Assembly: GCA_022592435.1 (NCBI GenBank)
Contig: JABYQS010000136.1
Span: 40,285 to 104,284, forward strand
Source: Cerioporus squamosus
Taxonomy: Eukaryota; Basidiomycota; Agaricomycetes; Polyporales; Polyporaceae
Reading direction: 5' to 3'
Length of the DNA: 64,000 bases
The translations under genes were made by a program, and so were the position numbers. The first letter of the stretch is position 1. Every line of letters starts with the position of its first letter. Under the pieces are notes generated by a model that searched no databases, was not told where the DNA came from, and saw nothing but the letters and a program-made list of their open reading frames with translations. Positions 24,836 to 37,482 of this stretch are shown here, one piece after another.

Positions 24836-27727
24836 TCACCCTCGCCAAGTCGGCACGGACGCAGCATCCGCACTCCCAATGGGCACCCTCCTCGGCCCAC
24901 CCCCTCTCATCGAGGGCTTCGCACCCGGCTTCCCACTCGGCCCAGTCGTCCCAGCCCCAGCCCCAGCCCCAGCGCGTGCGCGTGCCCCGATCCCCAGCGG
25001 CTTCCCCGGCGCAGCCTTCTTCGCGTCCCTCGAGCCCGAAGCAGACGACCCAGAGCCCGTGCTCTTCGTGCTCCCCGTGGAACTCGAACCCGAACCCACA
25101 CCCAAACCTGAACTTGAGGGCGCAGACAGCTTCGCGCGCTTCACGTTCTCCTTCTCGAGCGCCCCGCCCGCACGCGTCCGCGCCCGCGAAGCCGATTGTG
25201 GTGCGGGCGCGGGTGCAGCCTTCGCCTTGCCCTTGTCCTTGACCTGAGTGCCGGCTGTGGCTTTCCGAGCAGCTGCAGCAGTAGCGGGCTTGCTCTGAAC
25301 CTGGACCTGAGGCTGGGGCTGGGGCTGCTTCTCCCGGAGCGGACTGTCGTCGTCCTCGGACACGCCCAACTCCTCTGCGAGGCTGCGCACGGGTGCAGCG
25401 TCCATGGCGCTCTCGTCCACTTCTGCGAGCGCGTCGAGTTGTGGACCCTCGGGCGACTCAGGCGAATTGGCCATCATCAGGATCCGGCTCAGCGGACTGG
25501 GCTTCACGGGAGAATACGCATGGATCATGCGTTGTGCGAACGGCTTCGCCATCGGGAATGGACGGGCGACGGGGGTGCTGGGTACGGCCGGGCCGGACGA
25601 TGAAGATGTAGATGAACTTGACGGCAGAGGTTCCGGCGTAGCGTCCATGCTGTCATCCGAGACTTCTTCGGATGGTGGCGGCATCTCGAACTTGGGCATC
25701 GGTGGTAGAGGCGGGAGATGTGTGCGCATGTCATCGAACGCTGCCGCCGGGGAGGGAGGGGGCAACACAAATGCACTGGTGAGGTGGGGTGATGGAGGTG
25801 GCGATGGCGCTGCTATGCTAGTCTTTAAGTCCGGCAGCGGTCTTGATGGAGAAGGAGGGATGGCGGGAATAGATGATGGGATAACTTCTGTCTCGTACGC
25901 AGGAAGCACCTTGCTCTTCGTCCTGGGTGTTAGAGCAACTCCGGAGGATCGCCGCGACACGCGTGTCTTCCGTGCACCGGCTGCTTTCGCTCTGTGTTTC
26001 CGTGGTGAGCTTCGTGGCGGCGCCTTGGAGATCATGGCTGGAGATATCGCGGGTGCCTTGAGCAAAGACGAACCAGCAGCAGCAGGAGTCGGAGGAAGCT
26101 CAGCGAGCATCTGCTCGACCTCCCATGTGCGCTTCTCTTCGAGCAGCTTCAATCGTTCCGCCTGCAGGAGAGACGTTAACTGAAGCGTTTGAGACGAGTG
26201 ACAGAGCCACATACCTCCAGTGCGGCCTTCTCTCGCCCTAACCGCACAGCAGCCTCCGTGAACTTGCGTCGCTCGTCCTCCAATTCCTTGAACCGTTCGT
26301 CCAGTCGCTTCTGCTCCTCGTCTCGCGCCGGGACAGTCATCAAGTCGACGCTCATCTCTGAAATGTCCTTGGAAGCAAGGCGCTGTTCTTCCGCGAAGCG
26401 GTCGAAGAGCTCCTGGGTCTGTGTGGCTGCTGCCGCTGCTTGCTTCTGCGACTGCTCTGTAAAATAGTCAGCGGTGAAACGAGTCCGTGCGAGCAAGTAA
26501 CGCACCGAGTTCTGCGCGGAGCTTGTCGATAACTGCCTGCAGTCGTTCAATATCGGCGCTCTGCTGCAAACTATCCTTTCCTGCAGACGTGGATGAAGAA
26601 GCCCTATGCGTACATGAGCAGGGAGTCGGAGGAGGCTCTGACCGATGCGACACAGTGGCGCGTAGAGACGTGAATAATGAGTTGAAGGTTTCCGACGCGG
26701 ACTCGACTGGAGAGCCGGGGAACAGCGTGCTAAGCGTAAGCGGAGAGGGCTGATACTAGTTAGCATCATAGGCAATCGGATCTGAAACGTTACGACTTAC
26801 CTCTTCCTGAGCATCAGAATCGCCCGCAGAGCGCATGCCATGCAGCACACTCTGCAGTTCATTCGCGGCAGACAACAGGATGTTCCGCAACTTGCGGTTC
26901 TGCTCAAATAGCTCCTTCCGCGCAGTCTCCGCTTGGTCTAGCGCGATGTCGAGGAAACTTTGTCCTTTGCCTCGTAGCTGAACGTCAGATGCCTCCACGA
27001 CGTCAAGGTTGGCGCAGGTGAGTCCCGCCCGCTGAAAGCCAATCTTCAGCTGCGCGTCGGACAGCTTGCTCCACCGCTCAACCATGCGCTCCTTCTCCTT
27101 CTCAATCTTCTTAATTTCTGTCTGATGTGTCGCGCGGAGCGCATGGAGTGTTGATCGTGTACGTTGCAACTCTGCTGTGGTGTGTTTGTGTGCGTTCTCG
27201 GAGATTTGGAGGGACTTGGTCGCGGCTCTGGGGCGGGTTGCGCATTTAAAAGCGTTATAGAAGGAGTCATACACATCACTCACGACATACGCGTCTTGTG
27301 AAGGTTCATCTCGCGTTCGGCGTTGGCGGCCTTCTTAGTCTCTGTTTTGTACATAGACGTGAGACGCTCATGGTCGTAGGAAAGTGTCCGGAGTTTGGTG
27401 CTGAGGTCCTCTGTGCGCGACATATCGTCCTGCAAGCGTTCTGCATATTGCCAATCCCATCTGGAGAGAGAAACTCACAATTCGTTGGCTCAACATTCCC
27501 AAGAGACACTTGACCACCCTGTCAGCATCCGCCTTCGCAAGGCCCTCCAACGAGAGTCCAGAGTCGTGTACGAAGCCATGTGCAATCAATTGCGAGTTAA
27601 TGTATTGCAAGCTGGATGTCGAAGTGCAGGATTCAGATGAACCAGCCTCAGAGAAAGGTGAGCCTAGGTCGGAGAGGGACGCGTTCAGGGCCCATTGAAC
27701 GAGTTTCTTCGGAGTTGCCACAGCCAT
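24836..27727 (-). CDS. Afadin/alpha-actinin-binding (ADIP) domain coiled-coil protein
   Basis: Six exons, 877 residues: 27727-27479, 27429-27284, 27227-26801, 26749-26506, 26456-26215, 26161-24836. The N-terminus (LVQWALNASLSDLGSPFSE..., YINSQLIAHGF...) is the ADIP/SSX2IP-type N-terminal domain known from agaricomycetes. Long coiled-coil segments follow (residues ~85-275 and ~330-460), e.g. HTTAELQRTRSTLHALRATH and LDERFKELEDERRKFTEAA. The last ~400 residues are disordered, rich in Pro, Ser and Ala, with basic stretches (SPRKHRAKAAGARKTR). In animals the homolog acts at centriolar satellites and cell junctions; a spindle-pole-body or cytoskeletal role in fungi is inference. The final exon is GC-rich and has a repetitive tail (PAPAPAPAR-like on the complementary reading). 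Confidence 0.88.
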
Positions 27728-28460
27728 AGAGGTACCCTAGTTTTGCTGGCAGTGCATATATGCGCGTACGTTGTCGATAGTGTCGAGGTCGAGTGGAACG
27801 TGGACGTCGTCGTTCTCCAAGTCGTGCTGAACGATGCCGCCGACGCGGTTCACCACCCGGCGCGTTCGCATCACGTGTGCGAGACCTGCTGTAGGGCAGG
27901 CGCTAGCTGGACTTGGAAGTTAGGAGGAGCACCTCCTCCCTCACCACAACGACTACCTGTTACTTGCTCGTCGATGACTTTGTCGCTATACTGCATGCTC
28001 GGGCCACCCAGGACGCGAATGAGATGACTGCCAACGCTTTAGAGCTCGATCCCACCTCGGCATGAGCGCGTATACAGCAGTACCGAAGCAGCGACGGTGA
28101 GTATGGGCTCTGCTTGACTTCGAGCAATTCACTGACCATCTTCGACCTTAATAGCCATACTGAGTTGTCAATGAATCGATGTTCGAGGAGTTGAACGCGT
28201 TCCGCCAGCGCTATGGGCCGCGGTCGCCCACAAATCCAATCCTCTCGAATAAGTACTGGGCGCGCCCTGCAGATGCGCCCATGATTCTTCTTGTGTCTCA
28301 CCGCCTCGTGGAAGCAGAACCACTTACGGCGTTGAGATTGAGGCCCGGCCTTGACCAGAGTTAGGACGCCTCAAGAAGGCCAGCTGCTATATGTAGCCCT
28401 CCGTGCTCTCACCGTCTCCGAACCCCGTCGACAGAGCAGCTAATCAATACTCCATCCGCG
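27728..28460. other. divergent intergenic promoter region
   Basis: This lies between the ADIP gene (-) and the P450 (+). Frames present here lack support. It probably holds both promoters. Confidence 0.4.
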
Positions 28461-30613
28461 ATGAACTCCGACTTGGCTTTATACGCCGTGATCGCACTCC
28501 TTGTGCTCCTGGGATGGCGGCTCTCTCGGGCGAGACAGCGCCGCTACCCTCCGGGGCCGCCGCCGGCGTTACTCACTGGCAACCTGAAGGACATTCCGCG
28601 TGGCGGCAACGAATGGGAGGCATACATGGCATTAGGGAAACAATACGGTGAGCATGTCCTCTCTTTCGCCCTGTCTTGCAGTTGCCAACCTCTCCCAAGG
28701 CGACGTCGTACACTTCAACGTCTTCGGCTCCCATCTGGTCGTGTTGAACTCGTATGAAGCGACAAGAGACCTCCTTGACACCAGAGGGTCCATCTACTCG
28801 TCTCGACCTCGTCTCGTCATGTTGAAAGAAATGTGTGTCAGCTCTCCTCATCGTGTTGACTTCGTACTAGCAGTTGACCACAGTCGATCAGTAAACGATG
28901 GGACTGGAACCTCGTTCTCATGTCTTATGACAAGCGCTACCAGACCTACCGCCGCATCGTCCAGCAGGAGTTTCAACCGAGCGTGGTTGCTCGTTCACAC
29001 CACTCGCTCATGGCCCTGGAGATAGCGAACTTCCTCGGGCGCCTCCTGATCTCGCAACAGGATCTTCCGAAGCATGTCAGGCAGTAAGTGTATCTTGGCG
29101 GTCTCCTTCGTGTCTCTGTTCTCAGAGTCTCCTTAGGCTGGCTGGAGCAATCATCATGAGGATCACGTATGGCCACAAGGTGGTCGGTGCAGACGATCCG
29201 TTCGTCTCTCTCGCGGAGGCGGTGCGCGAGACCAACGAGAAGACTCCCGGGAACGCGGTGGTGGACCTGCTTCCATTCCGTGAGTCGCCTCCCTGCCTAC
29301 AACTGCCCTCGTTACTGACGACGAATTGGATCCCAGTGAAGCACTTGCCGGCATGGGCCCCCGGAGGTGGCTTTCAACGTCAGGCGGCGTACGTCCGCGA
29401 ACTGTCACGCAAGATGCGTTCTGTGCCCTTCGAAGCAGTAAAGGCACAGATGGTACGTTCAGGATTGCGGTTCCGCGGTGCGGATGTCTGACGAGTAGGT
29501 GCAGGCTAGTGGGAAGGCGGAGTCATCCATGGCCACAAGGCTTATCGAGAGCGAAGACATTCCGAAGGATATGGACAGAGCCCAGCTGGCCATGGACTGC
29601 ACTGGCGTGGTATACAGTGGTGCGTCCGTCTCTCGAGCTTGCCACGTACCAGGCTTCTGATAGCACTCTCCGGCAGCTGGTGCCGACACGGTACGTTAAT
29701 TAATCAATCCCATACTGATCCTGTCTCAACTCGCTGCGAGTGCAGACAGTCGCAACGCTCCTCAACTTCGTCCATGCGATGACGCTCTATCCCGAGGTCC
29801 AGGCTCGGGCGCAGCAGGAGATCGACACAGTCATCGGAAGAGACCGTCTGCCCACGTTCGACGACCGCAAGCGGCTTCCGTATCTGTCGAACGTCGTCAA
29901 AGAGGCGTTCCGCTGGAAGCCCAGCGTCATGCTGTGTACGCTGTCATTGTTATCCTATCGAGGCAGAATGTTCATTGACCTCCATCGATGCAGGCGTTCC
30001 CCACACCACGCTTGCCGATGACGAGTATCGCGGTATGCACATCCCGAAGGGGGCTTCCGTCGTTGCGAATATCTGGTACGCTTGGCTTCCCATCGAGATG
30101 GACAGGGTAGCCTCAGGCGCTGATGGACACAACTTGCAGGGCCATGCTTCATGACGAGAACGTCTACAAGAATCCATACGAGTTCGACCCAGATCGGTTC
30201 GCGCCCAGTCGTGACCACCCAGAAGAGGAGCCTGACCCGGCCAAGATCGCGTTCGGATACGGACGACGGTGCGTAATGCGTTTTCTTCGTCTCTCCATCG
30301 CATTCTCTGACCCGCTACGCTCGACAGGATCTGCCCTGGGCGGTACTTCGCGGACGACTCGGTGTTTCTGACCATCACGTCGATGTTGCAGCTGTTCCGT
30401 ATCTCGCTGCCTGATGATGTTAAGAAGGAAGACATGAAGGTGACATGGAGCTCTGGACTTGTTAGGTGCGTGGGGATACCTTATGTCCAGTTCAGGAGAC
30501 GTGAGGAGCTAACGCGTTCGTGCACTAGTCTGCCGTCCTCTTATCCGTACACCATGACTCCCAGGTTCGAGGGAGTTCGAGAGCTGATTGCTACCGCGTC
30601 TGGAAGTGTGTAG
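28461..30613 (+). CDS. cytochrome P450 monooxygenase
   Basis: Twelve exons, 507 residues: 28461-28647, 28700-28832, 28892-29083, 29137-29279, 29337-29452, 29505-29619, 29677-29690, 29746-29935, 29994-30075, 30140-30268, 30328-30465, 30529-30613. An N-terminal membrane anchor (LALYAVIALLVLLGW) and hinge PPGPPPALLTG indicate ER location. The I-helix AGADTT (about residue 296) is split: AGADT is encoded by a 14-nt exon. ExxR is EAFR, and the heme loop is FGYGRRICPGR with the axial Cys near residue 436. It resembles fungal P450s of the O-methylsterigmatocystin-oxidoreductase-like type common in agaricomycetes; substrate unknown. All active-site motifs are intact, unlike the remnant at 12.4-13.7 kb. 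Confidence 0.93.
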
Positions 30614-30839
30614 ATTGGAATCTATTGATGCCACGAGACAGTGATGTCGCTGCTCGAGTGTGGAGGAGCGCCTGAGAAGCCACGCTATGATCTTCCATGA
30701 TGCCAGCTGTCACGGCTGTGCACTGTGAGAGCGCTCGAACCACAATGCGATGAACTGGTTGTCGGACGGGGGAAATCGACTAGTTTGTCTCTTTTCCTCC
30801 TACCAGTCTCGCCGCCTTGCTGCTCAGATTCAGGACACA

Positions 30840-33564
30840 ATGTCGTCGCAATCGAGCCACGAGCCTATATCAGACCAACCATCTGCGATAGACTTCGAGG
30901 TAGGTGCACAACACAGTCCTCGTATTAAAGTCCAATTTGTCTGACAATGTACCATCATAACTTCGCAGTCCTTCCACATCTCTTCAAATCCGGCCAGTCG
31001 GAGAGCATCCCCCATCCCCTTGACCAGTGCATCCCGTTCGGTGGCGTACTCAGATGAGTCGCCCCTCGACACCGGTCGCTCAGATCAAGCACAGTCCTAT
31101 TATGAGTCGAAGGAAGCGCGACGATCCGCATCCCGGCGGTCGTCGTCACTCGGACCCCAATCCGCGTCGGGAGGCAGCCTAGATGTGCTGGATTCCCCAT
31201 ATGAGGCACGGACGAACTATCCACCGGTTGTGATACCAGTTCCTGTCAGTCAACCTAGCGGGTCGGCCTCGGGGGCACCTTACGTTCGGAGAGCTGTGAG
31301 TCCCTTCTCTTTAAATATTTAGTAGAGCGCTTCGTCTGAAAACGGACCGTAGAAACTTCCTGGAGCGCCGGTGTTCAATGGCAGCAATGTTTCTCTTCCG
31401 GATTCTGCCAGGGCCTATCCCCCGCCTGTCATCGTCCCTGGACTTAGCGATCCCTGGGCGAACTGTGTTAGAGCCCTGCGCGACTATGATGAGCACATGG
31501 TCAAGGGTTGGAAGGAAGACATAGACAGCCTCCTGGTTTTCGTCAGTCGTAACGTTCCTGGTTACCGGTAGTATACTGATACGCCGAATCACTTAGGCCG
31601 GTCTCTTCTCTGCGGTGCTGACCGCATTCAATATCGAGTCCTACAAGTTGCTCCAGGAAGACCCCGACGAGACTGCCGCAAACCTTCTCAGGCAGATATC
31701 CGCTCAGCTCGCCACGGGCTCAGTCGCTGTGGCCAACGCAACCTCCACGCTGGCAAGCGAACAATTCCGTCTGGATCCGCGCTCCGTTCGCATCAACATC
31801 CTCTGGTTCTCCAGTCTTGTGCTCAGCCTCGTCTCAGCGTCAATCGGCATCCTCACCAAACAGTGGCTGCGCGAGTACATCAGCAACACCGCGAGCTCTG
31901 CGCGGGAGAACGCGCGCATCCGGCAGCTGAGGCACGAAGGCTTCGTGCACTGGCAGATTCCTCTCACCATCGCGCTGTTGCCAATCCTGCTGCAGGTCGC
32001 CATGGCGTTGTTCTTCGCCGGCCTGCTCGACCTCCTTTGGAGCTTGCACCACGCCGTCGCTGGTGTGATCACGGTCCTCGTCTCGATCTCCCTCTCGTTC
32101 CTGGTCATCACGACAATCATGCCGACGGTGCGCGGAGATTGTCCCTACAAATCCCCGCAGGCGATGGGCGTGTTCCTCCTCGCCCAGGCATCGACGCGCC
32201 TTCTGTCCTGGTTCGCCCTCCAGGTCTACGGATGGATGGGCTGGAACCGGAGGCAGTGGCCCATCTACGTAGACACCGGCCTCTTCCGTCGCCGGCGTCG
32301 GCTCTTCGCTGGATGGCTTCAGAGACTCATCCATCGCAAGTTCTTCAGCAGCTGGCGCGAGCGGGAGAAAGCTATCGTGCGCACGTCTGCGGCCAAGCTC
32401 GACCACCACATCCTTGCGAGCGCGGATGCCACCTTCATGGACGACGAGTTCCTGGAGCGGGTCGTGAGGGACTGTATCAACGACACCAACGCTACGGCGG
32501 CCGCGGACTGTCTGCACGAGATCGTGGCGCATCGGGCGGACAACATCGTTGACGGCATCCCGCACTGGATACACAGCGACGATGTGGACGTCGGTGTCAA
32601 CCTTCTCCTACATCTCACCGTTGACATGCTACCTCGGATCGACTACCGGGACGAAGACTGCATTCTCCGGACGCTCACCGTGGCTGAACGTCTCTGCCGC
32701 GCAATACCCTTCGAATGTGGGCATCTCGACACGATCATCCTCTACCAACGCCTCTTCGAGAACCTCGCAAGGCTACTGTCGCACGAAGAGCGCGTGAAAC
32801 GGACCTCCTTCGACCTCATGCGAAACACCTGGTATCGCTCAAGCGCTCCTGTCTCTCCGGCAGGTACGGACACCCTTCGCTGTCGATTCTTCGTTACCCC
32901 TCGTTGGAATTTTCTGACGAAACCTCTCGCAGTCATTCAAAGCTTGACGGCATTTGCCAGAACGGCGAAGATGGCCGGCGAGATGACCACCTTCCATCAT
33001 GCATGCGAGATGGCGCTCGCGTTCTCCACTGCGTCCAACCTCCCGCGCGTCGTGTTCAACAACGTCCGCAGCGAGCTCCAGCGCATCCTCGAGGACCTCG
33101 AGAACTACCTCACTTCCCCAGACTCGGGGGTGGGGACGATCACTGCCGGACAGAGCGCCTCGATTCTCCTCGCACTGGAAGAGCTGCATGCGCTGGACCC
33201 CGACCTCATCAGCGCGACCCTCCTGCGCATCATCGACCATATCAACATAGATGCACCGCAGGTCGTCGATACGGGCAGCATGGAGAGCTTCCTGCAGCGG
33301 CGCCTCGCCTCCGCGCGCGCTCTGCGCAAGCTGCGCGAGTCCAAGCTCCGGGAGGGGAGGCCACGATGGAGAGAACCGCGGCGTCGTAACGCGATGGATG
33401 TACAACTGCCGGCCATTTCGGATGTGCCAGATCTTCGCCTACCACAGACTCCAGAGAAGAATGCCACCGTGCCATCGTCGCCTGTTGTAGGCAACCTCTC
33501 GCCGACTCATGTAATACCCCAAGTCCCTTCTTCCTCAATACCATTTGAAGAGGCCTCGCCCTGA
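30840..33564 (+). CDS. DUF6535 membrane protein
   Basis: Exons 30840-30899, 30969-31295, 31353-31541, 31597-32863 and 32933-33564 give 824 residues. The first ~165 residues are Ser- and Pro-rich and disordered. DUF6535 then starts (DPWANCVRALRDYDEHMVKGW, KEDIDSLLVFAGLFSAVLTA). Several transmembrane helices follow, such as ILWFSSLVLSLVSASIGIL and SISLSFLVITTIMPTV. The remaining ~430 residues are helical without a known domain. The 69-nt last intron is in frame, so retaining it would add 23 residues; I remove it because it has a good donor (GTACGG), branch site (CTGAC) and acceptor (CTCGCAG). DUF6535 proteins are large agaricomycete families of unknown function. Confidence 0.87.
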
Positions 33565-33826
33565 TGCTCCCTGCTACGAGGCGAAAAGGTACGTCCCTTC
33601 ACGTGTTATTTTCTGCTCTGTATTGCCTGTTGATGGTGGTCTCGTCTCAGTGCAATCTACCTCACCCCAAGAGTTCGGCCAGACTGATACGAAGCAGGAT
33701 CACTCGTGCGCGAAGAGATGCTCGTCCGCCTTAGCCATCATTCCAAGCGTCCATCCCATTACACGCATTCATGCCCGGAAAGATAGCGATCGACCTATCG
33801 TACAAGACTTTGTTCGTCTCTGCGAA

Positions 33827-35520
33827 TCACCAAGCACCGACGGACGGCAAACCCCATGCCTCCTTCAAGTCACCCGCATCCGGGTACAAGGGCCAGTACT
33901 CATTCCGCCTCCGCCAGAATGCATCACCCTCGGGATCCCATAGCTTCGTTGCAGTAGACTCCACCCTCCCAACATGCTTCGTGAATACCGAGTAGTCTCC
34001 GTCAGCGACGGCGAGGCCGCCAGGTGCGCTGAAGGTGAGGCTCGCGAGGGGATGTCCCTGGATGACATGTGCGCGCAGCATCTCCAGGAAAATGTCCTGA
34101 TCGAGGAGGGGGCGAGAAACCTGTATATGGAGGTTCTCGACGGCCGGAAATGCCAGAGGAGCGATCCTCGTCTCCCCGGAGTCATGGCGGAGGACGGAGG
34201 AGCGGTGGTCGGGCTGTTCGTCTGGGCTGCTCGCAATGATCAGAGTCGACGTCGCTGGGCAAAACTCTTGAACTGCAGGGAGGATATGCTCAAGAGAGCT
34301 CGGCAGTGAGGAATATGGTTCTACTGCAATGCGCACCGTCGCGACGGTAGAAAGAAGTGGGGAATACTGAGACAGTACAATGGGTAGGATTTTGTGGGAG
34401 AGCATGAAACCCGCTCCGGAGAAATGCAGCCAGATGGCTGAGCATCGACCCCGGGCTCGGATGTGAAGCTGTTTGCCGTTTTCTGCGAGTTCCAAATCGG
34501 TGATACCGTCCAAAGCGGGGAGGGGAAACTGAGACGGCCATAGCACATGGTTAAGCCGGACGCGGATATGATGTAGCAGGATCATCGCCTCCGGGGGTAC
34601 AATGATGTCCTGCGAGATGTTCGAGACAACAGAGTCGTCGATGTCGGTCAAGGAGAAGACCCGGATTCGAGGAAGGGACACAGCCTTGAAGACTGCTCCT
34701 TGGACCGGGATAACGGAGGATGTGTGCAACGTTTCAATGAGGGGAGTGCCCGAGAGGAAGCGCAGGAACATATCGATCTTGATAGGGTACCTCTGGGAGC
34801 CTTCAATTCTGAGGTGGACGAGTGCGGGGAAGGTATCGGTAGGAAAGATACCGCATAGGAGCGAGATGGAGAGGCCCTCAGGTGCAGGGCTGACGATGGG
34901 CTTACGAGCATGCCTTCCGCGGTGATTTGCGTGAAGAATTGTCGCGCGGAGACCGTAGTTCCCATCGGAACCCGCACATCACCACTGGCAGCGGCCACAC
35001 GAAGGCTGAAGTGCATCAACTCCGAGAAAGTTGAGATCTTGCTTAGAACATTGCTGCTCGAAGTGACTCGACTGCTTAGCGAAAGGAAGACCTCCCTCAC
35101 GCGCTCGCGATGACCGCTCCGAGTCAAGGGGGCAAAAGCGTCCGCTGTGCCTCCGAGAGACCCGTTTGATTCATCGACGAAGACCCGTAGAGGTCTCGCT
35201 CCAGACCGCTCCAGAAACAAGGTCGTGAGGTATTGTGACCTGGTTATCGTGGTCTCTGCCCAGAGACTCGTACACGTCGTCGACACGGCGCGCCATCGAG
35301 TACACACATGAGAGACGGCCAAGAGGGACCTTGTATCTGGAGGCGCCTCAGAAGGACTGGCTGACCCGGAGTCGGAGAGGAAATGAGTCGAGGGTGCTAG
35401 TACGTGTTGGAAGATGGCAGTGAGGATTTCGGCGGGAAGTTGCGCGTATCTTCGAGAGGAGTTGATACGGGTACGGATGACGCTCACAGCGAAGAGCAGC
35501 TCTCGGTCTAACGTGTCAAG
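33827..35520 (-). CDS. F-box-like protein with LRR-type C-terminus, 5' end unresolved
   Basis: A large exon beginning near 35520 (acceptor ATGCACTGCAG) reads LDTLDRELLFAV and then the F-box-like core YAQLPAEILTAIFQHVL plus VSHVCTRWRAVS, usual for agaricomycete F-box proteins that select substrates for SCF ubiquitin ligases. It continues to ITAEGML (34906). The C-terminal part (34876-33827) reads GLSISLLCGIFPTDTFPALV, DMFLRFLSGTPLIETLHTSS and onward in another frame. The two are joined either by a 29-nt intron (GTAAGC...CCTGAG), unusually short, or by a frameshift; in the latter case the product is broken. No start codon is in frame in the first exon, and I could not find a 5' exon with correct phase. 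Confidence 0.65.
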
Positions 35521-36159
35521 CTGCAGTGCATGTCGAGTCAGCTAGTTCCTTCTGTCATAGCACTAACGACAAGACTTACGGCCTCGTCACTATTGGAAGC
35601 CGTTCAAGTCTGAAATTAACCTCGACAAGGAGCGAACGATCATTGCAACTGACCTGAGACATGTTGCAGCGCCCGAGTGTAAGACATCTTTGAACAGTTG
35701 ATACGCTTGTAAGACCTGTGCATCATTCATAGCTCGCGAGGATATGAGTTGGGTGATTACAAACAAGAGGGACACGATGAGGCAGAGAGCGAGGTGAGAG
35801 CTGCAAGAGGGTATGATGTCCGCTAGGATCGCGCATTTGTCAAACCATATCGCTATTTGGTCTGTCCGATATGTCCTATTAGTTCGGCGCCGGCAGGCCC
35901 TATGCCCCATCAGCAAAAACCCGAAACCATTGGGCCCGATTGGGCAACTCGCGATCTGACGCGCGCGCGCGATCGCCTGCGAGACAGCCCCAATCCTAGC
36001 GGTCGATTGGCAATCGTCCGACGATTGACAATCGCGCAAGCGAACGCGACGCTTGCGAGCGCATACATGCGATTGTTGAGGGAAGGGCTGCGAGGTAGTG
36101 GACCACGCGCACCGCCGCGATGCTCTGAGAGCTCTCTGTACAAGTATACCATACACATG
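35521..36159. other. intergenic / 5' side of the F-box gene
   Basis: This may contain the missing first exon of the F-box gene. Around 35940-36080 there is a run rich in CGATTG, GCGATC and CAATCG words (imperfect short inverted repeats). No gene was recognised. Confidence 0.35.
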
Positions 36160-37345
36160 TCAGTATGGTGCATAGCTGTTCGCCTCGTAGTTGTCGAGTT
36201 CGTCGTCTCCCTCGCCATCCTCCGGCCCAAGGTCAGGCTCGCTGGCCTCATCGTCCGGGTCCTGCACATCCTCATCTACTTCCATATCATCGTCTCCATC
36301 TCCCTCCCCGTCCTCCTCATCCTCTTCGCCTTCACCTCCTTCGATGTCCGATGGCTCGTATGGTCCCTCGGGCTCTTCTTCATCCGACGCGATCTCATCT
36401 TCCTGAGTGCGCGCGTGTTGAGTCGTCGGCGGCGCAGCGACCTCGACATCTTCGTCAAGCGCAGGCATCATGGACGCGGTCTGGAACTCGCCGCCGTCAT
36501 GCGTGTACTCGTGTCCCACACCACCGCTGAGATACCGCATGAACAGATCCCTGTCACTCCACCTGCAGACAACATTAGGATAGGCACTGTGCAGAGATCT
36601 ATGTCAATACTCACATCGCGATGTAGTAGTAGTTCCAATCGTAGGAGTCTTGTGGGACGTCGTCGTCGTCGCCAGCGTCGTCTGCCTCAGCGGGAGCTTT
36701 CTTCTTTGGACGCGCGATGATGCGGTGTGGCAGAGGTCGGGACTCCGAGCGGCCGTAGAAGGGTGCGGGGACGATATGGATATTGCGCAGGACCTGCTCC
36801 GGCGATATGAAACCGAAAGGCTCAGAGTCCAAGCCAGCAAACTTGAGGCGATGTGGACGGAGGCGGTCGAATCCTCCTGGCCGCGAGGTGTCGAGATCGA
36901 ACCAGCGGACCCACAGGACTTGTAGCAGCTGAGGCTCGGATGGCTCGACCGTGTCTGGTGCCAGACGGAAGACGTTCACGTGGAAGACGCTAGTAACCCG
37001 GGCGTAGAGGTAGGGATGAGACGACCCAGCCGGCGCGAGCATCACGATATCGGGATGCGACCGCGGATTGATCGAACTTTGTTCGCGTCGCATGTCGTAC
37101 GACGTCCAATTCACCCGCACGACCTTGTGAATGTACAGGAGCTCCTTCTCGATGCGCATTGATCGGAGCTCGTCCATCGTAGGCTCGCGTGAGACCGGAC
37201 GACCAGCAAGGGCCTCGAGGCGGTGGAAGAGGTGAACAGTGAGCATGCGGTGGAAGTCATTGAAGGACGGGTCGTCGCGGTTCTGCCCGATAAGTTCACG
37301 AATGTGGACGGAGCTGGTCTGCTCCTCGGAGATCTGGCAGGCCAT
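36160..37345 (-). pseudogene. C-terminal part of a Plavaka-type transposon protein
   Basis: Two exons (37345-36615 and 36562-36160; intron GTGAGT...GTCTGCAG, phase 2) read 377 residues. Motifs VVRVNWTSYDMRREQSSINP, HPYLYARVTSVFHVNVF, LLQVLWVRWFDLD, FGFISPEQVLRNIHIVPA and DRDLFMRYLSGGVGH match the conserved C-terminal region that closes agaricomycete Plavaka-type (KDZ-related) transposon proteins. The product then ends in a very acidic Asp/Glu tail. The zinc-finger and catalytic portions expected upstream are absent, so this is a 5'-truncated element or, less likely, a captured host gene. The family assignment rests on recalled motif similarity. Confidence 0.6.
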
Positions 37346-37427
37346 ACTGTCATAGTGATAGATCCATAGACTGTGGTAAGATACGGGGGGTGATCCATCC
37401 TCGTCTCTCCTTAGAGTTCAGAAAGGC

Positions 37428-37482
37428 GGATACATCAAGAGACAGACTGTGGATACATCGAGAGACAGACTGCGGATACATC
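37428..37482. repeat. short tandem repeat, 23-bp unit
   Basis: Two 23-bp units (37428-37450 and 37451-37473, starting GGATACATC and containing AGAGACAGACTG) differ at two positions and are followed by a 9-bp partial unit. They lie just upstream of the transposon remnant. Confidence 0.8.

Noticed and set aside
25404..26183. 259-codon Gly-rich plus-strand frame
   Set aside because: It is the antisense of the Pro/Ser-rich last exon of the ADIP gene, whose six-exon model is well supported.
31840..32574. 244-codon minus-strand frame
   Set aside because: It lies opposite the DUF6535 transmembrane exon; a GC-rich coding shadow.
35857..36720. 287-codon plus-strand open frame
   Set aside because: It is the complement of the transposon remnant; the minus-strand reading has clear family motifs.
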